Shown: piece after piece, positions 53,040-63,796 of the stretch
Numbering within the stretch: the stretch's first letter is position 1
Layout: each line of letters starts with the position of its first letter
From: BD2-11 clade cluster bacterium bin43
GTDB taxonomy: Bacteria > Gemmatimonadota > Gemmatimonadetes > Longimicrobiales > Gaopeijiaceae
Length of the DNA stretch: 64,000 nucleotides
Assembly (NCBI GenBank): GCA_002238605.1
Contig: MPMR01000008.1
Location: forward strand, 1-64,000
Direction: 5' to 3'
The notes under the pieces: model-generated
Told to the model about the DNA's origin: nothing
Seen by the model: the letters and a program-made list of their open reading frames with translations, nothing else
The model's database searches: none
Program-made: the position numbers and the translations under genes

Positions 53040-53591
53040 CTAGATGGCCATGACCTCCCCCTCCTTGGCCTTCATGAGCTCGTCCAGAGAAGCCACGTAG
53101 CGGTCGGTGACCTTCTGGATCTCGCTCATCATCTGGTGACCCTGGTCGTCGCTGATCTCGTGCTCCCTCATGCGACGCTTCACCTCCCCGTTGCCCGCGC
53201 GCCGCGCATGGCGGATCGAGATCCGGGCATTCTCCGACATCTTGTGGATGATGCGCACGTATTCCCGGCGTCGTTCCTCGGTGAGCGGAGGAATCGGTAC
53301 GCGGATGAGGTTGCCGTTGTTGGATGGGTTGAGTCCGAGGTTCGCCGACATGATCGCCCTCTCCACGGAAGCGAGCTGCGACTTGTCATACGGCTGCACC
53401 ACCAGCAGGCTCGCGTCGGCCGCGACCACCGTCGCGAGCTGGTTCAGGGGCATGCTGGCCCCGTAGGCGTCGACCCGGACGCTGTCCAGCAGCGCGGGGG
53501 TCGCCTTGCCGGTTCGAACCGTCGCGAACTCGCGCCGGGCAGCATCGAGCGCGGCGTCCATGCGCTCCGTGAGTTCCTCCATGAGTCCCAT
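53040..53591 (-). CDS. frr: Ribosome recycling factor
   Basis: A 183-residue tRNA-shaped protein that with EF-G splits the post-termination ribosome. Typical segments: FATVRTGKATPALLDSVRVD, VQPYDKSQLASVERAIMSAN, LGLNPSNNGNLIRVPIPPLT and the helical C-terminus DQGHQMMSEIQKVTDRYVASLD. It follows pyrH in the rpsB-tsf-pyrH-frr order. Confidence 0.97.
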   Translation of the reverse strand: MGLMEELTERMDAALDAARREFATVRTGKATPALLDSVRVDAYGASMPLNQLATVVAADASLLVVQPYDKSQLASVERAIMSANLGLNPSNNGNLIRVPIPPLTEERRREYVRIIHKMSENARISIRHARRAGNGEVKRRMREHEISDDQGHQMMSEIQKVTDRYVASLDELMKAKEGEVMAI

Positions 53592-53639
53592 GACAGCCTC
53601 CCGTCCGCGTGTGGTGTTGATCGGAGAGCAAATACCCGG

Positions 53640-54362
53640 TCAGGAAACCAACGTGCCTATGCGCTCCCCCCTGATGGCGGCCCCGACCGCGCCTCTATCG
53701 CCGAGGTTGAGTACGATGATGGGCAGCTGGTTGTCCTTGCAGAGCGACACTGCCGGGGCATCCATGACCCCCAGCTCCCGGGCGATCACTTCCTGAAAGC
53801 TGATGCTCGGGATGAATCGCGCGTTCGGATCCAGGAGAGGATCGGCCGTAAAGATTCCGGCGACCTTGGTGGCCTTGATGATCACGTCGGCTTCCATCTC
53901 GATCGCTCGAAGGGCGGCCGCGGTGTCGGTGGAAAAATACGGGTTCCCCGTGCCTCCCGCGAAGATGACCACCCGGCCCTTCTCCAGGTGGCGAATCGCT
54001 CGGCGGCGAATGTAGGGCTCCGCCAGCTTTTCCATGCGAAAAGCCGTCAGCACGCGCGTCGTTACGTCCTTGCGCTCGAGCAGATCCTGCAGCGCCAGGG
54101 CGTTGATGACGGTGGCGAGCATGCCCATGTAGTCGGCGGTGACACGGTCCATGCCCTGCCGGCTGGCCAGCGCCCCGCGCACGATGTTGCCGCCTCCGAT
54201 GACGATGCCGAGGGCCACGCCCAGTTCGGCGAGCGTTCCGATCTCGTCGGTGAGGCGGTCCACGACCGGGGGCGAGATGCCGAATCCCTCCTCTCCCGCG
54301 AGAGCCTCGCCGGAGAGCTTCAGAAGAACCCGGGAGTATCGGAATTCCGGCGAGCCGCTCAT
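53640..54362 (-). CDS. pyrH: UMP kinase
   Basis: A 240-residue amino-acid-kinase-fold enzyme phosphorylating UMP to UDP. Signatures: RVLLKLSGEALAGEEGFGI, VIGGGNIVRGALAS, VTADYMGMLATVINALALQD, FAGGTGNPYFSTDTAAALRA and FQEVIARELGVMDA. It is 20 bases after tsf and upstream of frr in the usual order. Confidence 0.97.
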   Translation of the reverse strand: MSGSPEFRYSRVLLKLSGEALAGEEGFGISPPVVDRLTDEIGTLAELGVALGIVIGGGNIVRGALASRQGMDRVTADYMGMLATVINALALQDLLERKDVTTRVLTAFRMEKLAEPYIRRRAIRHLEKGRVVIFAGGTGNPYFSTDTAAALRAIEMEADVIIKATKVAGIFTADPLLDPNARFIPSISFQEVIARELGVMDAPAVSLCKDNQLPIIVLNLGDRGAVGAAIRGERIGTLVS

Positions 54363-54382
54363 CGTCCCGCAGGCGTTCGCCG

Positions 54383-54982
54383 TCAGCCGCGCTGCCCGAT
54401 CGCGAACCTCGAAAAGCGGGCGACTTCGATCTTCTCGCCCGTCTTCGCCGATACTTCGGTCACGAGTTCGCCGATGGTCCGGGCCGTATCCTTGATGAAG
54501 GGCTGTTCCAGCAGCACCTGATCCTTGTAGAAGGCCTTGAGCTTGCCCTCGACAATCATGTCCTGGATGCGTTCCGGCTTCCCTTGAGTGCGCACCTGCT
54601 CCCGGTAGATTGCCTGTTCACGCTCGACCACGTCCTGCGGAAGGTCCTCCGCGCGCACGGCAATCGGATCCTGGGAGGCGATGTGGAGGGCGACGTCCTT
54701 CGCCAGCGCCCGGAAGTCGTCCGTGTTGGCCACGAAATCCGTCTCGCAGTTGACCTCGACGATCACGCCCACCCTCCGGTCGAAATGGATGTAGCTGCCG
54801 ATGGTTCCCTGGTTGGTGTCCCTGCCCGCCCGCTTGGAAACCTTCGCCGCGCCTCTGGCACGGAGGAGGTCGACCGCGGCCTCGAGATCCCCACCGGTCT
54901 CTTCGAGCGCGCGCTTGCAATCCATCATGCCCCCGCCGGTACGGTCGCGCAGGGCCTTCACCATCTTTGCGGGAATCGTCAT
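54383..54982 (-). CDS. tsf: Elongation factor Ts, short form
   Basis: A 199-residue guanine nucleotide exchange factor for EF-Tu. The UBA-like N-terminus (MVKALRDRTGGGMMDCKRAL) and the core GSYIHFDRRVGVIVEVNCETDFVA are typical. The chain has only one core subdomain, as in Thermus and cyanobacteria, instead of the two of E. coli. It lies 113 bases after rpsB. Confidence 0.97.
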   Translation of the reverse strand: MTIPAKMVKALRDRTGGGMMDCKRALEETGGDLEAAVDLLRARGAAKVSKRAGRDTNQGTIGSYIHFDRRVGVIVEVNCETDFVANTDDFRALAKDVALHIASQDPIAVRAEDLPQDVVEREQAIYREQVRTQGKPERIQDMIVEGKLKAFYKDQVLLEQPFIKDTARTIGELVTEVSAKTGEKIEVARFSRFAIGQRG

Positions 54983-55095
54983 GTGCAGTATCCGCCTGGT
55001 GGTTGTTTCGGAGTTGCGGGGCGCGGGACCCGGTGATGACCCTTCCCCGCGACCCTGGACTGTACTTCGCTGTCCGGCATTGGCCGGAACGAGGG

Positions 55096-56118
55096 TCAGC
55101 TGGCCCGGGACGTAACCGGTTGGGGAGGCGCGCGCCTGACCCGGGACGGCGTCGGTTCGGCTTCCTTGGCGGTCGACGGCTTTGCGGGCGCTTCGGGCGA
55201 AGGCGATTCGGCCTCATCACGCTCCGGCTTTCTGACCAGCACACGGGCCTTCCTGACTCGCTTCGGCGAATCCCCGGCACCGCCGCCTTTCTGGCGTCCG
55301 ACGATGACGCCCGGACGGGGCCGCCGGCGCGCGCGCCGGCGCGGGTGCTCCTCCACCGCGGCCGCCTTCTCGCCTGTTTCCGTCGAATACGTCGTGGCCT
55401 CCAGGTCCTCCACCCGACGGCGTTCCTCCTCCGGCACCTCTTCCCTGGCCTGGATGATCGCCTCGGCGATGGCGCCGCTGATCAGGCTGACCGAGCGTAT
55501 GGCGTCGTCGTTCCCCGGAATCGGGTAGGTGATGAGGTCCGGATCGGCGTTGGTGTCGGCGATGGCGATGACCGGGATGCCGAGTCGGTGGGCTTCCCTG
55601 ACCGCAATCGCTTCCCGGCGCGCGTCGACCACGAAGACGGCACCCGGGAGCCGGGTCATGTCCTTCACCCCGGAAAAGTACTTCTCCAGCTTCACCCGCT
55701 CCCGCTCGAGCAGAAGGCGCTCCTTCTTGGTGTAGAACTCGAAGGCGTTTTCCTCCTGCCCCCGCTCCAGTTCCTTCAGGCGGCGGATCTGGCGCCTGAT
55801 GGTCTGGAAGTTGGTGAGCATGCCACCCAGCCAGCGCTCCGTCACGAACAGGCTTAGGGACCGGGCGGCGTCCTCTTCGATGATTCCGCGCAACTGCGGC
55901 TTGGTGCAGACGAACAGGAGGCGTTCGCCCGCAAGGACCAGTTGGCGTGCGACCTTCTGGGCCGCGATCAGCCGGTCGAAGGTCTTGCGCAGGTCGATGA
56001 TGTGGATCCCGTTCCGCTCCGTGAAGATGAAGCGGCGCATCTTGGGGTTCCATCGGCGAGTCTGGTGTCCGAAATGGACCCCGGCCTCAAGCATTTGGTT
56101 CAGAGAAACCTGCTCCAT
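55096..56118 (-). CDS. rpsB: Ribosomal protein S2 with long C-terminal extension
   Basis: A 340-residue small-subunit protein. The first 235 residues are standard S2: [54 protein letters not shown] and [26 protein letters not shown]. The last 100 residues are a low-complexity Arg/Pro/Ala/Lys/Glu tail ([32 protein letters not shown]) not found in E. coli S2. It lies between rpsI and tsf. Confidence 0.97.
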   Translation of the reverse strand: MEQVSLNQMLEAGVHFGHQTRRWNPKMRRFIFTERNGIHIIDLRKTFDRLIAAQKVARQLVLAGERLLFVCTKPQLRGIIEEDAARSLSLFVTERWLGGMLTNFQTIRRQIRRLKELERGQEENAFEFYTKKERLLLERERVKLEKYFSGVKDMTRLPGAVFVVDARREAIAVREAHRLGIPVIAIADTNADPDLITYPIPGNDDAIRSVSLISGAIAEAIIQAREEVPEEERRRVEDLEATTYSTETGEKAAAVEEHPRRRARRRPRPGVIVGRQKGGGAGDSPKRVRKARVLVRKPERDEAESPSPEAPAKPSTAKEAEPTPSRVRRAPPQPVTSRAS

Positions 56119-56141
56119 GCGTCTCCAGGCAGTCGTCGGGT

Positions 56142-56537
56142 TTATCGCTTGCTGAACTGGAAGCGCTTGCGGGCCTTGGGACGGCCGGGCTTCTTGCGCT
56201 CCACCTTGCGCGGATCACGTGAGAGGAACCCGCCCTGGCGAAGCGGGCCCAGGGCGTCTTCGTCCTCTTCCACCAGCGCGCGCGCCACGCCCAGGCGGAT
56301 GGCGTCGGCCTGACCGGTCACCCCGCCTCCGTGCACGCGAACAACAACGTCGAAGCGGGCGTCGGCGTCAACGACCTGCATCGGTTCGGTGGCGCGCTTG
56401 CGATGCACCAGCCGCGGAAAATAGTCGTCCAGTTCCCGGCCGTTGACCAGCCAGCTTCCGGTCCCCGGCCGCAGCATGATGCGCGCGACGCTGGTCTTGC
56501 GCCGGCCTACCGCCTGGATCTGCTGTACGTATGGCAA
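56142..56537 (-). CDS. rpsI: Ribosomal protein S9
   Basis: A 131-residue small-subunit protein whose C-terminal tail contacts P-site tRNA. Characteristic: [37 protein letters not shown] and [22 protein letters not shown] at the end (the conserved KR terminus). It follows rplM by 13 bases. Confidence 0.97.
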   Translation of the reverse strand: MPYVQQIQAVGRRKTSVARIMLRPGTGSWLVNGRELDDYFPRLVHRKRATEPMQVVDADARFDVVVRVHGGGVTGQADAIRLGVARALVEEDEDALGPLRQGGFLSRDPRKVERKKPGRPKARKRFQFSKR

Positions 56538-56550
56538 TGAACCCCTGACC

Positions 56551-56979
56551 TCAGAACGTTAGTGGGCGCGGACGCTGCCCATGATGGGGATGCTCGGCTC
56601 CCGCGTAGACGCGCAGCCGCCGCCGGAGCCGGCGACCCAGCCGCGCCTTCGGGAGCATGCCGCGAACGGCGCGCTCGATCACCCGCTCGGGATACCGCTC
56701 CAGCATCGTCTTGAAGGGAATATGGCGCTCGCCGCCCATATAGCCGGAGTGACGGAAGTACGTCTTCTGCGCGGCCTTGTTGCCGGTGAGCTTCACCCGG
56801 GCGGCGTTGATCACCACCACGTTGTCTCCCGTGTCCAGGTGGGGCGTGAAGATGGGCTTGTGCTTGCCGCGCAGCACGCGTGCGATCTGCGCCGCGAGGC
56901 GCCCCAATGGCTGTTCCGCCGCATCGACGACCCACCACTGGTGCTCGATGTCGCTCGCCTTGGGCGTATATGTCTTCAC
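56551..56979 (-). CDS. rplM: Ribosomal protein L13
   Basis: A 142-residue large-subunit protein important in early 50S assembly. Segments: WWVVDAAEQPLGRLAAQIAR, FTPHLDTGDNVVVINAARVK, TYFRHSGYMGGE and VRGMLPKARLGRRLRRRLRVYAG. It starts MKTYTPKASDIEH and is the first gene after a strong promoter, heading the rplM-rpsI-rpsB-tsf-pyrH-frr-uppS-cdsA-dxr-rseP group. Confidence 0.97.
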   Translation of the reverse strand: MKTYTPKASDIEHQWWVVDAAEQPLGRLAAQIARVLRGKHKPIFTPHLDTGDNVVVINAARVKLTGNKAAQKTYFRHSGYMGGERHIPFKTMLERYPERVIERAVRGMLPKARLGRRLRRRLRVYAGAEHPHHGQRPRPLTF

Positions 56980-57069
56980 GTACGGTTCACCCGCGATTTT
57001 CCGGGGAGACGTCCCTCCGCGGCCTCGCCCTCGCGTCGAGTTCCACGGAGTAGGGCAACAAAGCAGTCA

Positions 57070-57098
57070 AGGGTATCAGAGAGGCCGCATGGTGTCAA
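57070..57098 (-). promoter_or_regulatory. Strong sigma-70-like promoter for the rplM group
   Basis: Minus strand consensus TTGACA, 17-base spacer, TACCCT, about 90 bases upstream of the rplM ATG and within 20 bases of the lepB stop. It is the best promoter in the window. Confidence 0.78.
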
Positions 57099-57117
57099 CC
57101 AGCGATCTCCGCCGCGG

Positions 57118-57912
57118 CTAGCGGACGAGCCCGCCGATCCTGCCCCAGCGCACCTCCTTCAGCCACGCGGCCTCCTCATCGGATGACGGGTCGAAGGAAT
57201 AGTAGACGAACCAGGGCCGTCCGCGCACCGAATCCCGGTCGACAAACCCCCAGTAGCGTGAGTCCTCGCTGTTGTCCCGGTTGTCCCCGAGGACGAAGTA
57301 GCTGTCCTCCGGAACCCGGATCGGACCCCAGTTGTCCCGCGTCGGCCGGTAGGACGCCGGATCGCGGCCGTCGGTGAGGAAATCCGCCTGCCACCCCATG
57401 TCGGGGTGGAACTCGTCACGCCTCGGATCGACGTGCCGGACATACGGCTCGTCATGCGCGAGGTGGTTCAGGTAAAGCTTCTTGGCCCGCATCTCCAGCA
57501 CATCCCCCGGCGTCCCGACCACGCGCTTCACATAGTTCTTTCCGGAGTCGTGCGGAGGCGTGAACACGATGACGTCGCCCCGCTCGAGTGCCGCGAAAGC
57601 CGGAAAGTGCAGCGATGTCCCCGGAACCCCGGCGCCGTACACCGCCTTGTTGACCACCAGAAAGTCTCCCACCAGCAGGGTGTTTTCCATGGACGCGGTG
57701 GGAATCTTGAAGGCCTCCACCACAAACGCCCGGATGACCAGGAAGAGCGCGAATGCGATCAGAACCGACCGGCACCACTCCCACGCCGTCCGGGCCAGCG
57801 ACTTCACGGGTCCCCCCGCCGCGGGCCCGGCGTCGCGTCCGTCATCCTTCGCTCCGTCCCCGGTCCGCAACGGATCCCCGCCCCTTGCGGGCCCGTCCCC
57901 CGACCGTCTCAC
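57118..57912 (-). CDS. lepB: Signal peptidase I
   Basis: A 264-residue membrane protease that removes signal peptides from exported proteins. A 36-residue charged cytoplasmic N-terminus is followed by one helix (about 48-66) and the catalytic domain. The catalytic dyad is Ser74 (PTASMENTLLVGD) and Lys129 (KNYVKRVVGTPGD), with the late GDNRDNSEDSRYWGFV box. The start is a GTG overlapping the stop of the upstream regulator gene (GTGA). A shorter start is possible. Confidence 0.95.
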   Translation of the reverse strand: MRRSGDGPARGGDPLRTGDGAKDDGRDAGPAAGGPVKSLARTAWEWCRSVLIAFALFLVIRAFVVEAFKIPTASMENTLLVGDFLVVNKAVYGAGVPGTSLHFPAFAALERGDVIVFTPPHDSGKNYVKRVVGTPGDVLEMRAKKLYLNHLAHDEPYVRHVDPRRDEFHPDMGWQADFLTDGRDPASYRPTRDNWGPIRVPEDSYFVLGDNRDNSEDSRYWGFVDRDSVRGRPWFVYYSFDPSSDEEAAWLKEVRWGRIGGLVR

Positions 57913-59264
57913 GACTCCCGCTCCAGCCCGTACTTGTTGATCTTCTTGTAGAGGTTGGAGCGGGGCATGCCCACCGACCGGGCGGTCTCGGTGATGTTCC
58001 AGTCGTGCTCGCGCAGCTTGTGCTCGATGAACGTCCGCTCCGCACGGTCCTTGAAATCCGCGAAGGAGGGAGAGGCCAGCAGTTCTCGGACGACCGCGCC
58101 CGGGCTGCCTCCCGAGAGCACTCGAACGTCCTTCGTCCGGATCTCGTCGCCGTCCGACAGAATCAGGAAGCGCTCCACGGCGTTGCGCAACTGGCGTACG
58201 TTGCCCGGCCAGTCCATCCCCTTGAGCCGCCTCAGCGCACCTTCCGTCAAGTGTTTTCGGGATGCCCGTCCGGTCCGCACCATCAGCGTGGTGAAGTGCT
58301 TCACGAGCATGGGAATGTCGTCCCGTCGCTCGCGGAGCGGAGGAAGTTCGATGGGAACGACGTTGAGGCGATAGTAGAGATCCTCGCGGAACCGGTCGTT
58401 CCTGATTTCTTCCGCAAGGTCCTTGTTGGTGGCCGCGATGACGCGCACGTCCACCCGCAGGGGCCGGGAGCCTCCCACGCGGACCACGACGCCCTCCTCG
58501 AGGACGCGCAGCACTTTTGCCTGGGCCGCGAAGGACATGTCTCCGATCTCGTCCAGGAAGAGCGTGCCGCCGTCCGCCTGCTCGAACTTCCCGGCGCGAT
58601 CCGCCACCGCGCCGGTGAAGGACCCCTTCATGTGGCCGAAGAGTTCGGATTCGATGAGCTCGGAGGGGATCGCGGCGCAGTTCACTTCCACGAAAGGCCG
58701 GTCGCGCCGGTCCGAGAGCCTGTGCACCGCCCGGGCCACCAGCTCCTTCCCCGTGCCGTTTTCGCCGGTGATGAGCACGCGCGCCCGGGTCGGAGCCACC
58801 TTCTCGATGCGCATCAGCATCTGACGAATCTGGGGCGAGGAGCCGACGATTTCATATCGGCTCTCCACCTCGGTCTGAAGCGATTCGACGCTGCGCTTGA
58901 GCCCGTGCATGTCCAGTGCGTTGCGCAGGGTGACGAAGAGGCGTGCCGTGTCGAGGGGCTTCTCCAGGAAGTCGTAGGCGCCCCTGCGGGTGGCCTCCAC
59001 GGCGGTATCGATGTTCCCGTGGCCGCTGATCATGATCACGGGGGTACGGGAGTCCAGCTTCCGCATCCTCGTGAGGACTTCCAGGCCGTCCATTTCCGGC
59101 ATCTTGACGTCGAGAAAGACGACATCGGGGTTGTCCTCGACGAGTCGCTCGAGGCCGACGGGGCCGTTGGGCGCGACGATCACGCGGTGCGACTCGTATT
59201 CGAAGACCTGGCGCAGGGCGCCACTGACCGAGGCATCGTCGTCGACGATGAGGATGGTTGCCAT
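57909..59264 (-). CDS. NtrC-type sigma-54-dependent response regulator (orphan)
   Basis: A 451-residue activator: receiver domain (1-120, phosphoacceptor Asp52 in [11 protein letters not shown]), AAA+ domain (Walker A GENGTGKE at 167-174, Walker [12 protein letters not shown]) and a Fis-type HTH at the end ([20 protein letters not shown]). The sigma-54 contact loop reads [13 protein letters not shown], with GSFTGA instead of the canonical GAFTGA. No kinase gene is next to it. It couples translationally to lepB. Confidence 0.95.
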   Translation of the reverse strand: MATILIVDDDASVSGALRQVFEYESHRVIVAPNGPVGLERLVEDNPDVVFLDVKMPEMDGLEVLTRMRKLDSRTPVIMISGHGNIDTAVEATRRGAYDFLEKPLDTARLFVTLRNALDMHGLKRSVESLQTEVESRYEIVGSSPQIRQMLMRIEKVAPTRARVLITGENGTGKELVARAVHRLSDRRDRPFVEVNCAAIPSELIESELFGHMKGSFTGAVADRAGKFEQADGGTLFLDEIGDMSFAAQAKVLRVLEEGVVVRVGGSRPLRVDVRVIAATNKDLAEEIRNDRFREDLYYRLNVVPIELPPLRERRDDIPMLVKHFTTLMVRTGRASRKHLTEGALRRLKGMDWPGNVRQLRNAVERFLILSDGDEIRTKDVRVLSGGSPGAVVRELLASPSFADFKDRAERTFIEHKLREHDWNITETARSVGMPRSNLYKKINKYGLERES

Positions 59265-59311
59265 GGGGCCGTGTCAGGAGCGGAGCACCGGGAATCTCGC
59301 GGAGATCGTGG

Positions 59312-59899
59312 TCATCGGGCGCCGGACTGCGCCGATTCCGCCGGCTTGAGCGCCGCGGAGGACAGGACGCTGTAGCGCGGCCCCGCGCGGGAGAGGTGAC
59401 TGCGCATGAGCTCCACGGTGGTCACGTCGATGCGATGGCGGAAACCGAGATCGGCAACCAGCGCGTCCAGTCCCCTGAAGGCGCCGGCGCCGGTCTCCGG
59501 GCTGGCGCGGCCCACGGTGATGTGAGGATGGAAGGCGCTCGTTTCCCTGTTGAAGCCCAGGCTGGCCAGCCCCCACTCCACGTCCTGCTTGAGACAGCGA
59601 AGGGCGAGAACCGGTTCGACTCCCGCCCAAAGCACCCTTGGGCGGCGAATCGTGGGAAAGGCGCCGAAACCACGGATCTCCATCGAGAAAGGCCGGCTCT
59701 TGCCCCCGACCTCGTCGATCGCCGCCGACACGCGGGGCGTCAGGTCCGGGTGCGGGTTGCCCAGGAACTTCAGGGTCAGGTGGTACGTGGCGGGATCCAG
59801 CCAACGCACGGGCAGACCCGCTTCCCTGAGGGGTCGAGCCGCGTCGTAAACGCCTTCCTTCGCGCCATCGGACAGATTCAGCGCGATGAAAAGTCGCAT
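59312..59899 (-). CDS. thpR: RNA 2',3'-cyclic phosphodiesterase (2H family)
   Basis: A 195-residue 2H phosphoesterase (LigT/ThpR family) that opens 2',3'-cyclic phosphates on RNA. The two HxT motifs are His40-Leu-Thr42 ([10 protein letters not shown]) and His126-Ile-Thr128 (FHPHITVGR). The start MRLFIALNL is typical for the family; a longer upstream start adds 27 unlikely residues. It precedes the sigma-54 activator by 47 bases. Physiological role in bacteria is unclear. Confidence 0.93.
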   Translation of the reverse strand: MRLFIALNLSDGAKEGVYDAARPLREAGLPVRWLDPATYHLTLKFLGNPHPDLTPRVSAAIDEVGGKSRPFSMEIRGFGAFPTIRRPRVLWAGVEPVLALRCLKQDVEWGLASLGFNRETSAFHPHITVGRASPETGAGAFRGLDALVADLGFRHRIDVTTVELMRSHLSRAGPRYSVLSSAALKPAESAQSGAR

Positions 59900-60169
59900 G
59901 CGGGACTCGAAGGCGTGGGTGGCCGGAGATTGTTGCGGGAACGCGTCGCTACGCGGCGCTTGTCGCCAAGCGGCAATCAATGTACCGGCAACCGCAGGAC
60001 CGAATCAAGGAAATCACCGTCCCGCCACGGCTCACCATCAGTGCCTATTCCCAAATCACCCCGCCGGGGGGATCTTTCTGACGCACCCGCGCGGAACGCC
60101 GATGTTGTTGCGCGAGGAATCCCGCGGCGTCCCACGCCAGCGCCCCGAAACCATGGAATACTTCAACCG

Positions 60170-62068
<1,899 letters not shown>

Positions 62069-62124
62069 TACGGGGCACCGGAGATGCCGCAGGACCGGTT
62101 CCGCACAACATCGAGGAGACCACG

Positions 62125-63279
62125 ATGACGATGCACACAGCGAGAAGCGCCGGCGTCGAGACGGCTGCGCGCGGCAGCGTTCAGCGGGACCGGCGGCAGG
62201 CGAAGAGGACCGGGCGGTCGCGGTCGTGCGGGACGGCGCCCGTCGCCGTCCTTCTGGTGGCCATCGGTCTTCTCGCCACCTCCCTTGAAGCCCAGAATCC
62301 GCCGTTCAGGTCCTATGGCGGTTCCAGCGTTTCGTTTGATGCGCGGGTGCACGCGCAGTACGAGGCGCCGAGCGCCGAGGGCGCCGTCTCGTCGTTCTCC
62401 ATGCGGCGCGCCTGGATCACCCTGGACGGACGCTACAACGACTTCGTCGGCGGCCGCCTCCAGTTCGAAGCCCTCCGCGGGGGGACGGTGCTGGACGCAT
62501 GGCTCACGCTGAACTTCTCGGAAGCCTTCGTCCTCAACATGGGTCAGTTCAAGCGCGGAATCTCCTACTTCTGGCTGGTTCCGAACTCCGACCTGCCCCT
62601 CATCGAACGCGACGCCAGGGTGTCGGGCGTCGATGACTGCCCGGGAATCGGCGGGGTCTGTTCTTTCGGCAACCTGGCGTTCCGGCTCGGCCTGAACGGG
62701 TACGAGCCCGGGTTGCTGATGTCGGGCCGCCTCGGCAGCCGCGCGAGCTATCGCGTGACGCTCACCAACGGGGAGGGCATCGACAACCGGGATGTGAACA
62801 ACTGGAAGTCGACCACCACCCAGCTGTCCTTCGACCTCACCGACGCCAGCCGTTTCGCAGCCTACGCCTCATTCGACGAGACCCATTTCGACCACGGGTC
62901 GGCCTGGACCCCGGCGTACGGTCTGGAGTTCGAGGCAGGCACGTGGCGCGATGGAGGCCACCTGCTGCTGGGGGCCATCCGGGGGCGGAACTGGAAGGTG
63001 GGCCAGGATACCCCGTTCACGGCGCTTCAGGCGATGGGGCTCTGGTATGCTCAGCTGCCGGAGACCGCCCGATTCGAAGCCATCGAGCCCCTGCTGCGCC
63101 TGAGTTGGGCCACCACCGCGGATGCCGATGGCGAGGACTTTTCGGGCCTCACGATCACCCCGGGATTCATGCTGTACGCGTTCGGAAAGAACGGGATATC
63201 CACCAACCTGGACATCTACCGTTCATCGCGCGACCGCACCGAGTTGTCGCTCAAGGTCCAGGCGTTCACGTACTTCTAG
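62125..63279 (+). CDS. Phosphate-selective porin O/P family outer-membrane protein
   Basis: A 384-residue outer-membrane beta-barrel protein. The start follows GAGGAGAC. A long basic N-terminus and a hydrophobic stretch (APVAVLLVAIGLLATSLEA) form a signal peptide with likely cleavage before QNPP. The rest alternates strands and turns (SFDARVHAQYEAPS, SMRRAWITLDGRYNDFVGGR, FVLNMGQFKRGISYFWLVP) and ends in a C-terminal aromatic Phe (KVQAFTYF), the usual barrel signal. It is 56 bases downstream of fhs and may be cotranscribed. The substrate is not readable; phosphate is only the family name. Confidence 0.85.
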   Translation: MTMHTARSAGVETAARGSVQRDRRQAKRTGRSRSCGTAPVAVLLVAIGLLATSLEAQNPPFRSYGGSSVSFDARVHAQYEAPSAEGAVSSFSMRRAWITLDGRYNDFVGGRLQFEALRGGTVLDAWLTLNFSEAFVLNMGQFKRGISYFWLVPNSDLPLIERDARVSGVDDCPGIGGVCSFGNLAFRLGLNGYEPGLLMSGRLGSRASYRVTLTNGEGIDNRDVNNWKSTTTQLSFDLTDASRFAAYASFDETHFDHGSAWTPAYGLEFEAGTWRDGGHLLLGAIRGRNWKVGQDTPFTALQAMGLWYAQLPETARFEAIEPLLRLSWATTADADGEDFSGLTITPGFMLYAFGKNGISTNLDIYRSSRDRTELSLKVQAFTYF

Positions 63280-63441
63280 CCGGCACCGAAATCGAGAGAA
63301 CCGGGTGCCCGGCAACCGCCGCCGGAGCGAAGGAAAAGCGCGCGGGCTACGCGCCTGGATGGGGAAAGGGACCGGCCAGCAGGAAGCGCGTCGCGCCAGC
63401 AGGGACCGGTGGCTGCGTCGAGCCCCGGCTCCCGTAATCCT

Positions 63442-63774
63442 TCAGAAGCTCTCGATCGCCTGCTCGACGGTGTCGCGGACCGTCATGATTCGCGTAAACC
63501 CGCTGACCTCAAGAACCTCCCGGACGTGGTCCTGCACCTGGCACAGCGCGACTCCCCCACCCTGGGCACGGGTCTTCTTGAAGGCGAGAAGGAGAATGCG
63601 CAGGCCGGCGCTGCTGATGTACGACAGCTCGCCGCAATCCACGACCAGACGGCTGGAACCGCCCTCCATGGCCTTGCTCAACTCCTGTTCGAAGGAGGTC
63701 GCGTTTACCGAATCAACGCGGCCGCTTACGGCCGCGATCACGGCGTCCCCGGACTGACTGGCTGTGACTTTCAC
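63442..63774 (-). CDS. STAS-domain anti-sigma factor antagonist (RsbV/SpoIIAA-like)
   Basis: A 110-residue single-domain STAS protein. The phospho-Ser site is in CGELSYISSAGLRILLLAF (probably Ser54), with VSGRVDSVNATSFEQEL before it. These proteins bind RsbW-type kinases and release a sigma factor or other partner. The start is a GTG after a GGGGATCC-type region; a longer upstream start reads into the kinase gene. The RsbW-like kinase is immediately upstream, giving a kinase-antagonist pair. Confidence 0.9.
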   Translation of the reverse strand: MKVTASQSGDAVIAAVSGRVDSVNATSFEQELSKAMEGGSSRLVVDCGELSYISSAGLRILLLAFKKTRAQGGGVALCQVQDHVREVLEVSGFTRIMTVRDTVEQAIESF

Positions 63775-63796
63775 CGATTTGGATCCCCTGTCGCGC

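Noticed and set aside
59900-60169. Possible ZTP or THF riboswitch upstream of fhs
   Set aside because: Looked for the pfl-motif GUGACUGGCG and CCGCCUGGGC blocks; only a loosely similar CCGCCGGGG is present, so no support.
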